Source: Euperipatoides rowelli (lineage: Eukaryota; Onychophora; Udeonychophora; Euonychophora; Peripatopsidae). Taken from it: a stretch of DNA of 16,277 bases. The stretch lies in the NCBI GenBank assembly GCA_003024985.2, contig PXIH01S0039379.1. One strand, 5' to 3'. Below are positions 9,161 to 16,277 of this stretch, in pieces. Within the stretch, counting starts at the first letter, position 1, and each line of letters opens with the position of its first letter. The notes under the pieces were generated by a model that saw only the letters and a list, made by a program, of their open reading frames with translations, was not told the DNA's origin and made no database searches. Made by a program: the position numbers and the translations under genes.

Positions 9161-9620
9161 TTCAATTCAATTTAATTTATTTTCCATAAACAAATTATAA
9201 TGATGAAAGTGATAACAAAAAAAATAACATTACATATAGAGTATATTCATGAACACAATAGATATTTACAATTATAAACAATATTTTCTTCATATTTCTC
9301 CAATTTATTAACATAATCATTAATATAAGGAAAAGAGACAATTAACAAACCCGAAAAGGCTTTATGGCATTGCTACCCAAGTAGATTTTGTAAAATTATT
9401 TAACAATGAAGGAAAAAAAAATTCTATCCCGCAAATATATGAACCCCTAAAGTTTATACCCCAATATTTTCTTCACCTCCCTCTAAAATACTTAATAGTA
9501 AACGATAAAATAAGGAAAGAAGACAACAAACCCGAAAAAAAGGCTTTAAGGCATTATCACCCAGGTAAATACTAAATTAAAATTATTTAATAATGAGGGA
9601 GAAAGAAAAAAAAAAAATTG
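9161..9620 (-). mobile_element. LINE-type 3' tail containing an internal tandem duplication
   Basis: Read on the minus strand, the segment ends in GGAAAATAAATTAAATTGAATTGAA (9161-9185), the AATTGAATTG-type tail common on CR1/L2-like LINEs. Internally two copies of a ~185-bp unit are alignable (about 9243-9433 and 9434-9620). Shared landmarks are AATATTTTCTTCA, ATAAGGAAA, ACAAACCCGAAAA, GGCTTTAnGGCATT, ACCCAnGTA and AATTATTTAAnAATGA. In the sense direction the unit reads TACCTGGG, AATGCC, AAAGCC and CGGGTTTGTTGTC. There is no coding sequence; the retrotransposon assignment is inferred from the tail. Confidence 0.5.
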
Positions 9621-9647
9621 TAAAAAAAAAAAAAAAAAAAGATGAAG

Positions 9648-9667
9648 CCCAGATGAATTCATCTGGG
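9648..9667. repeat. Perfect 20-bp palindrome
   Basis: CCCAGATGAATTCATCTGGG is its own reverse complement. It follows an A-run (about 9622-9640). Confidence 0.9.
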
Positions 9668-9692
9668 ATTGCTACAACCACTCTACTTCAAG
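9653..9692 (+). CDS. Candidate tiny first exon (weak)
   Basis: An ATG inside the 20-bp palindrome opens MNSSGIATTTLLQ and reaches CAAG|GTAAAT, a strong donor at 9692/9693. No matching downstream exon was found before the repeat array at 9760, so this is likely chance. Confidence 0.12.
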
Positions 9693-9759
9693 GTAAATTA
9701 CATGTCTTAATAGGCTTACTTTACCTAATAATTGTACATTTCAACCCTAATTTCCCATC

Positions 9760-10577
9760 TAAAAAAAAACATATTAAAAAGTTTATATTTTCTTACAATC
9801 ATTTGATCCTTGTTAGATCATGTCTGGTTTGATCATTGTTTTACCATATTTTATCAAATTTAGATTTCCTAAAATTGGGGTATAATGTTTTTTTTTTTTT
9901 AGAGGGGGGGGGGGGGGGGGTAACAGTACCGTATATCAGTTTCCTCAAACAAAAAATGATTTGTTTACTATGTTAAATCATTATATCATTGTTTGATGAA
10001 CTCATGTTTACATTTGATCAATACTAATAAGGGGACCAGTGAAAGGAAGGGGGAAGGGGTAGCTAGTTGATCACTTTTTAAAAGGCCCAATTCAATCAAA
10101 AATAAATGCAACACTTTCCATATCATTAGACAAGTATGATCAACAAAATCAATGTATGATCTACTTTAGTATGCCTACAATAATCTTCTACAGATTTGGG
10201 GGAGGGTTGAGTGACTTTTTTTTTAAAACTTGTCCAAATCAATTAAGAATAGGTGTAATCACTTTCTTATCTTTAAATCAAGTATGATCAAACAATTACC
10301 ATCTTTGGTCAAGTTTAGTTTTCTTAGAAATGGGGTACAAAGTTGTTGGTTTTTTTTGAGGAGGGGGGGTAAGAGAGCCTTTTTTTAAAAAAATGGGCAA
10401 AATTAATTAAAAATAAGTGCAATCCCTTCATTAGCGTTAGATCATATATGAACAACAAATTCCCACATTTGATCAACTTTAGTTTGCTCAGAATTAGGGC
10501 ACAAATTTATTTGAGAGGGAGATAAGGGGCTAACACGGCACTTTTTTTAAAAATGTCCCAAATAAATTAAAAATAGG
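9760..10577 (+). repeat. Left array of ~160-bp tandem repeat
   Basis: There are about four full units and one partial unit, starting near 9760, 9931, 10071, 10217, 10378 and 10541. The consensus order is TTTTTTAAAA, TGTCCAAAT, AATTAAAAATAGGTGCAATC, a TTAGATCAAGTATGATCAA block, TTTGATCAACTTTAGTTTGC, TTAGAATTGGGGTACAAA, and a G-rich GAGGGGGGTAACAGGGCAC end. Units diverge by roughly a quarter. The G-rich segment has expanded to a 17-G run in the first unit (9904-9920). TGATCA words recur in every unit. Confidence 0.8.
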
Positions 10578-10886
10578 TAGAGAGAGAGCAAAGAGAGATA
10601 AAGTATGACAGCAAAAAAGACATGTAGAGAGAATGAAACATAGATATACAGAGAAAAACATGTAGTGAGAGACAGAAAGAAACAGAGAAACAGATTCAGA
10701 GAGACTTAGAAACAGCAGAGAGAAGTCATATGAGAAACAAACAGACAGAGGCAGAAAGAGTCAGAAATAGAGAGCCAGAAAGTGACATAGAGACAGATAT
10801 ACAGAGTGAAATACAAATATACAGAGAAAGAACTAGAGACAGAAAGATATAGAGGCAGAATAGACAGAGTCATGAAGTGAGAGACA
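10578..10886. repeat. Purine-rich degenerate (AGAGAC/AGAGAA)n tract
   Basis: This ~310-bp plus-strand tract is made of AGAGAG, CAGAGA, GACAGA and GAAACA words, with few pyrimidines. It directly abuts the inner end of the left repeat array. It is a decayed microsatellite; such purine/pyrimidine asymmetry can form triplex DNA. Confidence 0.85.
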
Positions 10887-11699
10887 TGCTGACCAGTATA
10901 TAGGGAAATGTTTATACTCTTAGTAAGCTATATTTAACAACCTCTGTTAACCAGTCACAGAACTTTTTGCACAGATGACAACAAATCATTATAGAGTTAC
11001 TAAATATTATTTTTACGGAAACAATATGACACATAATGTCCTCATTATAACATCTCCGAATACAAAATCCATCTCATTACTTTTACTTGTGCTGGGAAGT
11101 CTGTCAAGGGATATGATGTTGCACCTGGTAAATCAACCCTTTGCTCAACAATGAGATAATGGCCCAGACTTAGTATATTAGTCACTCTGATGTGTTTGCC
11201 CAGTAAAATCTATCTATGTGTATCACACGTCAAAGTTCTTTACATGACCTTTGTTAACTATTTATGGCACTAGGTATTAGGTGCTGTACATTAAATTGGA
11301 ATTTTTCAATTGTATTTCATACATAGTCTTCTGCATTTGTGATTATAAAAAGGTTTTGATTCTGAAGATGTGTAAATTTCTTAAACAATTCTGTTCATTT
11401 TATATAAGTTACTTTTTTTGGTAGTGCACAACAAACTGTTTTATGAAATTGATAAAGAACAGCTTAAAGAATTGAGCAGTTTACTATAAAACTCATTATC
11501 TCTATACAGTGCAGTTATACTTTGTAACAATGAATCAAATGGGTAATGTCTAATATTCTTCTGATATCAGGGTATAGTCAAATATGTCTTCTTTTTTCTC
11601 ATGTTCAGGCCTATGATTTTATCATCACTGTCCAATCTAGTTGAAATGAAAGAGGAAAACTCTTCAGGTACGGTAACAAAATATTTAAATCAGTTGAAG
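10887..11699. other. Stretch between GA tract and transposase remnant; nothing identified
   Basis: This region has ordinary composition for the window and no long frame. By position it would be the 3' flank of the transposase gene inside the candidate element. I could not extend protein similarity into it. Confidence 0.5.
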
Positions 11700-13260
11700 A
11701 TCTTTCTTTCAATCTTCTTCCTCTTCTAGTTTTATTTCTCTCTCCTCAGCCAGACTTTTGAGGGTTTCGTTTATGAAAAAATCAGCAGCTTTTATTTTCG
11801 CATCTCCTCAAAGGTTTTTCAAGTGAACCAAAACTAATTTGTCAAACTTCAAAAAGGGATTATAAACCTTTCAGAATTAAATTTTTAAGAATATTAAATT
11901 CTCCTTCTGAAGATACAGTAGCAGCTGTGTCATTTAAAGATGGAAATATGGGTTTCATAATTGCAATCTAATGCAAAAAGAACTTCATGATTTTTGTTAA
12001 ATGGTTTGTGAAGCCATAGAAAATATAAATTTGGCTCTGAACAGAGTGTTTTTGCTATAATTTTTTATTTTGATAATCCATTCTAATGTGGCCTCTGGAA
12101 ATATTGTTTCCTCTGAAACAAGGTATTTCAAAGGTTCTTTGTCAAAAGCTTCTGGATCTTATATTAATGTGTTAATTATTTTGGTATTTCAAGATAGCCT
12201 CTTTCAATGCAATTTCCTACATAAACTTTTGCTTTCTCACAAGACAATATGTCAATGCCCCCTCCCCCCACACACCTTTTTGCTATAATGCCAGTTGTTT
12301 CACAGCTTGATAAAAACAAAACATGCAGTAAAGTTTCTTCAAGTATTTGAAAAGAGGTAACTTGTATCATCAGACCAACACATTTAATAAATTTTTTTCA
12401 CAATTTACCTTTTTTTTTTTTTTGGGGGGGGGGGGANTTCTACCAACAAACTGCTTTTATTAAATGAGCTACATCATTATGCATGAAACAGTGAGCTCTG
12501 TGTACTTGAATACCATGTAATAAATCAAAACATATTTAAAATATGTTTTAAAACAGTCATTTAAACTTTACATAAAGCACCAAAAAGTGCTAATGAAAGG
12601 TCACCAATACTCCATTATAAAGTTTTCAAACATCTTTTAACCAGAAGATTTGGTGTGTCTTGTGATTCACTAACATTTGTGAATACTCATAATACTCATC
12701 TGTGTGTTCTGAAAATGAATGACTACTTGATAAAGAAATATTGTGTGATGACTGACTACCACAGTGTTCAAATTTACTTTTTTACTAGCATCAATTTTGA
12801 TTTTGGGAATCTGCTGAAAGGGTGATATAAAAGTTTAATGGGCAAAAAAAAAAGGGGGGTCAATAGTTATTGTATAAATCAATTTTATATATTTTACTGA
12901 GTGCTTCATCAGTATGAGATAATGTTGGATCTTTTAATTTTGGTGTATCATCATGGCCTTTGGCTTCTTATTTTATTTTTCTACAAACATTTAATGAAGG
13001 TAAAGTTGGGGGTTCTTTCTCAACAAATTCCATACATTCATTAGCTTCCTCACACTATCAGTTTAACAGGCATGATCAACATTCCGTACCATGTTTTTTT
13101 TTTTTTTTTAGTGAGGTATTTGTCATGTATCTGGAACAATTATGGTGATGTCTAACTGTTCTCCTGGCAGAGGCTCAAGGTCAGAGTAAGCATAAATGTT
13201 TGCTTGGTTCTCTTGTACAATATCCCTCATTAGTAAGGAATCTTCCATTTCAATTTCAAT
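11700..13260 (-). pseudogene. Decayed MuDR-like (Phantom/NOF-type) transposase
   Basis: Blocks appear in order on the minus strand over changing frames. These are MEDSLLMRDIVQENQ with EPLPGEQLDITIIVPD (13123-13259), CEEANECMEFVEKEPP with PSLNVCRKIK (12860-13054), PKIKIDASKKVN (~12771-12806, probable first catalytic Asp), FLYQ (~12735), QMLVNHKTHQIFWLKDV (~12640-12690), DLSLALFGALCKV (~12568-12610, probable second Asp), HCFMHNDVAHLIKAVCW (~12441-12500), FIKCVGL through LSCEKAKVYVGNCIE to a stop at 12176, DPEAFDKEPLKYLVSEET (~12110-12165), IMKPIFPSLND with SSEGEFNILKNLIL (~11870-11985, probable catalytic Glu in the xxEGEFxxLK block), and FDKLVLVHLKNL with a Lys/Glu-rich tail (~11715-11865). The order and spacing agree with my recollection of the DVAH- and VExEFxxLK-containing transposases of Phantom/NOF-type MuDR elements. 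At least eight frame changes or stops break it. Confidence 0.7.
12411..12437. other. T-run/G-run followed by an ambiguous base
   Basis: About 13 T, then 12 G, then A and N. The run splits the transposase between the DVAHLIKAVCW block and the FIKCVGL block. It is a likely site of replication slippage or sequencing error. Confidence 0.9.
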
Positions 13261-13460
13261 CTACCTCATTTTGTTTATTTAAAGGAAAATCACATGGGAT
13301 TTTTTATTGACTATAAAATTATTCATAGAATACAGTTGTCCATGTTGATTTTCTTACTATTATTTGACTTTTTTTATATTCTACTCTTTAATGATAACAT
13401 AGCCTATATTTACACAATTATAAGGTATAATTCATATTCAATATTAATATCCATTCCATA

Positions 13461-13640
13461 TTTTTTAAGCAGATTTACATGCTGGTATGGAAGTAGAAGA
13501 ATTATATGCAGAACTGTTTGAAAATGGTGATACTGATGAAACTCCTCGATGTAATTGAAAATGTTACTTTTGATACTCTGTGGCTGTGTGAGAATGAATT
13601 CCTCACAACTTTAAGACTGCAAATTATGTATGTTTGTTGC
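13461..13640. other. Stretch open on both strands, coding strand unclear
   Basis: On the plus strand, after a TTTTTTAAG acceptor-like site, the frame reads ADLHAGMEVEELYAELFENG and then DTDETPRCN to a stop at about 13556. On the minus strand the same DNA is open, including SCEEFILTQPQSIKSNIFNY. Only one can be real. The minus strand fits the direction of the transposase; the acidic plus-strand peptide has the more natural composition. No family was recognised. Confidence 0.3.
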
Positions 13641-13712
13641 ACATAATTATGCAATTGTTTTGGTTTTCCCTATAGATGTGCTACTTTCTAAAGGATAGGA
13701 TGTGTGCAAATC

Positions 13713-13805
13713 TCATTCCAGATAGGATCTCATGCTTCTCAAAACTTTTAGAACTTTAAAGGCTTCTTTTAAATCAATGACTTTGGCAAGAGTTTTTCTT
13801 GGCAT
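13713..13805 (-). pseudogene. Short N-terminal-like frame, possibly first coding segment of the transposase
   Basis: The ATG at 13803-13805 follows a strong acceptor-like sequence (TTTTTTTCCAG) and opens MPRKTLAKVIDLKEAFKVL, then KVLRSMRSYLE, to a TGA at 13713-13715. The basic, helical composition would suit a DNA-binding N-terminus. It lies about 450 bp upstream of the first clear transposase block in the same orientation. The link is inferred from position only. Confidence 0.3.
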
Positions 13806-14588
13806 CTGGAAAAAAATGTATAATATTTATTTATTTAACTTTGTTTGAACTTTAAAAGAATATCGTAATTTAATAATGGGAACACATAGCAATTACATTA
13901 AGTTTAATTTTTTATGTTTATTTTTTCTTGTATTTTTCATTATCATTATTGATAAATTGTTACTTATAATTTTGTCAATAATTCGTTTTTTTTTTTTTAA
14001 AAAAACATTATTCACTTGAAATAGGCTATTATTCTTAATAATAGTGATGATGATTATAATAATTAAGAAAAAGAAGATAATATAATAATAAATATAAGAA
14101 CAATATGAATAAGAACTATAAAAATATTAATAGCAAGCATAATAACAATAGTAACAATAACAATTAATAATAATAATAATAATAATATTCATGACACAAA
14201 ACATTAAAATCATCTCTTTAAATCCTCCAAAGAGTGGTTAAGGTAAAAAAAAAATTAAAAAAAAAAAAACAAACAAACAATATGATTTTACAATATTTTC
14301 AATTTTATAAAATGGTGTGTAAAAGAAATATTTAAAAATAAATGACAGGTATTTATACATTCCAATCAAGTGGAACAAATTCCAGTCCTAATGAAACATC
14401 CAACCATTGGGACCTCAATATTAAATTGGCTATAATTTATGCTTACTTAAGTTTGTGGGTTTGTTTTTTAAATAAACAACAGTAAAAAAAAATTTAAATG
14501 TAGGCTACTCTTTGCCATTTTTTTTTTTTTTAATTTTGACAAATTAAAAAAAATAATAATAAATAACACCTTTTTAAAAAAATTCAAT
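13806..14588. other. AT-rich stretch with AAT-type simple repeats
   Basis: Simple AATAAT/ATAATAG sequence is dense at 14030-14190, with a perfect (AAT)n run near 14164-14187. A-runs lie at 14247-14270. No coding sequence was recognised. Confidence 0.7.
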
Positions 14589-14627
14589 GAGAAATAGATA
14601 TTAATGGGAAATTAATCTCTATTTCTC
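14589..14627. repeat. Hairpin with 17-bp arms
   Basis: GAGAAATAGATATTAAT and ATTAATCTCTATTTCTC form 17-bp arms with one mismatch around the loop GGGAA. It lies about 115 bp inside the right repeat array. Confidence 0.85.
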
Positions 14628-14704
14628 TTATTATTATTAGTTATTGTTGTTACTTTGTGATTGTTATATTTTGTATTTATTGCTGCTATTACTATTCTTA
14701 TTCT

Positions 14705-15290
14705 TATTAATAAGGAGGGGATTACATCTATCAAATAATGAATTTGGGCCATTTTCGAGAAGGTTCCCTGTTAGGCTCCATTTACTGGTCTATGTGAGGT
14801 GTTAGGTCTACTTAAGGGGATTGATCAAACGTGATTTGAATTTATCAACCTAATCAAACAATGATATAATGATTTAACTAGGGAAAAAAATGAAAACAAT
14901 AATGTTTTGTATTGGGGCATGGCTTTTGCCTTCCATCCCCCCACCCCCACCCCCAACATTCAGATCTCAATTCTTGGAATGCTGAATTAGTTGACCATGC
15001 TGTAATGACAATAAAGGGATTACACCTATTTAATTGATTTGTGCCATTTTTAAAACATGCCCTGTTAGCCACACCCAAATTTGTACCTCAATTCAGACCT
15101 TGATCTATCAATGAACCTCTGTTAGACCCCCCCCCCCCCAACTTTGTATTTCCATTCTGCAAAAATAAAGTTGATCAGGCATGGCGAACCTGATCTATCG
15201 ATGAAACCCTGTTCGAACTCCCAAACTTTGTGTTCTAATTCTGGAAAAAAAAAGTTTTTGATATGGGAGAGGGGCGTAACAGGGCACAGA
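14705..15290 (-). repeat. Right array of the ~160-bp repeat, mainly inverted
   Basis: Reverse-complement copies of the left-array unit recur. One includes GAATTGAGGTACAAATTTG, GGCTAACAGGGCAT, TTTTAAAAATGG and AAATAGGTGTAATCCC (about 15000-15095). Another covers CCTAACAGGGAA to TGTAATCCCC at 14716-14778. A 26-bp block at 14853-14878 is the exact reverse complement of 9972-9997. Two direct sub-copies starting TGATCTATC (about 15101 and 15191) are spaced about 90 bp apart. The last ~35 bp (15254-15287) are in plus orientation (GGGAGAGGGGCGTAACAGGGCAC), folding back on CCCTGTTCGAACTCCC at 15207. A 13-C run lies at 15127-15139. Confidence 0.75.
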
Positions 15291-16098
15291 TCTAATAATG
15301 TATATTATACAGTAAAAAAATTTATATCTCGTTAAAGTTATACATTAAAAAAATGTATTAGTTTTTTTTTTGTAACTTTAAATTTAACTCGTTTCATATT
15401 TTTATAAATATCATTTTGGAAAAAAAAATCATCAAAATAAATTTATTATTTTACATTCAAATATTTAGAAATTAAATCAATAGGGCTAAATGATAAAAAT
15501 AGTAATTTTATATCATAATCTTGTTTACCTTAGGCTACTCATATTTTTTTTAATTCATAAAAAAGAAATGTAAAACGTAATTAACGTTTCAATTGGCTGC
15601 CATTATTACTTTCTAAAGGAAAAAATAAAATTATTTATATACAATTTTTATTTTTCCTTTTTTACAGTACTAATTGAACTAAGTACTGTATAGTTATTTT
15701 GGAATTATTGGTTTAATGAAGTTTAAACATAAAGTTGCATTTTACCTTCACTTTATATTAATTAAAAAAAAATGAAAGATTCGAATATTCAGTAAATACT
15801 GTATTGCTGTTTTTATAATTTAACCCTATACGGCTTGATTTCTTACCAAATGAACATTAATAATAAATTTATTTTAATGAAATTTCAAGCTGCTATTTAT
15901 AAATATGAAAATAGTTTATGTAATAAATTAAAAATTAGGTATAAAAATGATTTAAACAAAAATAATATGGCAAATGAAAACATTTTCTTATTGTCTTTTT
16001 TAATGAAACATTTAGCTATGTATCATTTAAATATAAAATTAATTATTGAAATTATTTGACTTAGGCTATTAAGAATAACCATAGTATGTTGTCCATAA
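15291..16098. other. AT-rich stretch without recognised gene
   Basis: Dominated by A- and T-runs. A 74-codon plus-strand frame at 15835-16059 is Asn/Lys/Ile-rich, as expected from AT-rich DNA, and shows no domain. A hairpin lies at 15663-15690. Confidence 0.55.
15663..15690. repeat. TACAGTACT...AGTACTGTA hairpin
   Basis: Perfect 9-bp arms with a 10-nt loop. Confidence 0.7.
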
Positions 16099-16230
16099 CT
16101 AGGCAAAATTGCAAAGCTTGGCGATCACATTCATGACTTCAATAGACTAAAAGTTTTGTTATAATAATAAAATATAATACAATCTTGACTCACCAATTTT
16201 GCAATTAATAAGAAGTCTGTATTGGTAGGC
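16099..16230 (-). CDS. Candidate exon pair at the right edge (weak)
   Basis: On the minus strand, PTNTDFLLIAKL ends at a perfect GTGAGT donor (exon end 16194). A 47-bp gap leads to an acceptor ACTTTTAG (16147-16148), after which the frame reads SIEVMNVIAKLCNFA to a TAG at 16099-16101. Phases agree (0/0), but a 47-bp intron is very short and the exons are tiny. No family was recognised. Confidence 0.15.
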
Positions 16231-16277
16231 TACAATGACCATAATAGTCTAAGAGCTACGGTCAAATTTATTTACCC

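Larger units (their letters stand above)
9760..15290 (-). mobile_element. Candidate foldback (FB-NOF-like) MuDR-superfamily element
   Basis: A minus-strand transposase remnant (11700-13260) lies between two arrays of one repeat family in inverted orientation (9760-10577 and 14705-15290). MuDR-superfamily elements often have long terminal inverted repeats. The Drosophila FB elements have inverted termini made of tandem repeats, with the NOF gene inside. The layout here is the same in outline. Exact ends and a 9-bp target duplication could not be identified, so the limits are those of the arrays. The transposase is broken by stops and frame changes, so this copy is inactive. Confidence 0.5.

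Noticed and set aside
9593-9832. 79-codon plus-strand frame starting with a Lys-run
   Set aside because: The Lys-run is an A-run, and the rest crosses a splice-donor-like site and the repeat array.
12176-12370. Reading of the FIKCVGL...CETTG block as a DUF4371 hAT protein
   Set aside because: The flanking DVAHLIK and EGEFNILK blocks in correct order fit a MuDR/Phantom/NOF-type transposase better.
14878-15078. 66-codon minus-strand frame with WGWGWGDG
   Set aside because: Translation of the right repeat array; the WGWG stretch is its G-rich segment.
15180-15225. tRNA-like B box (TGTTCGAACTCC) with a weak A-box-like TGGCGAACCTG
   Set aside because: Spacing is too short and no cloverleaf could be formed; the sequence is a normal part of the repeat unit.

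Overview
The window looks like intergenic or intronic DNA from an AT-rich animal genome, most likely an invertebrate. It has no bacterial-style gene arrangement, no long open reading frame and no operons. It does have poly-A/poly-T tracts, microsatellites, short candidate introns, decayed retrotransposons and DNA transposons, and MITEs. I cannot name the phylum from sequence alone. One ambiguous base (N at 12437) lies beside a T-run/G-run, so homopolymer errors are possible.

Layout. Near the left edge (about 49-653, minus strand) are candidate exons of an unrecognised host gene. The best pair is joined by a 103-bp intron with matching phase. Two MITEs follow: a TA-flanked one (1495-1842) with ~39-bp inverted ends, and a hAT-type one (1956-2156) with an 8-bp target duplication. 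At 3612-3792 is a CpG-richer patch carrying a duplicated perfect hairpin. From 4779 to 6165 is a 5'-truncated CR1/Jockey-like LINE on the minus strand, with readable reverse-transcriptase C-terminal motifs. Between 6640 and 8590 are a hAT-like end, an unidentified short coding-like stretch, a GGGGT-type MITE, a diverged ~200-bp tandem repeat and the C-terminal remnant of a hAT transposase. At 9161-9620 is a LINE-type 3' tail containing a tandem duplication.

The most interesting part is 9760-15290. A decayed transposase (minus strand, about 11700-13260) has blocks that resemble the MuDR-related Phantom/FB-NOF families. It sits between two arrays of the same ~160-bp repeat, one on the plus strand (9760-10577) and one mainly inverted (14705-15290), which share a 26-bp identical inverted block. 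This is the architecture of a foldback element: long inverted termini built of tandem repeats around a MuDR-like transposase. The family assignment rests on motif recall and needs a database search.

The right end (15291-16277) is AT-rich with a weak candidate exon pair. Apart from the left-edge gene fragment, nothing here looks like a functioning host gene; the window is mostly an archive of transposon insertions.
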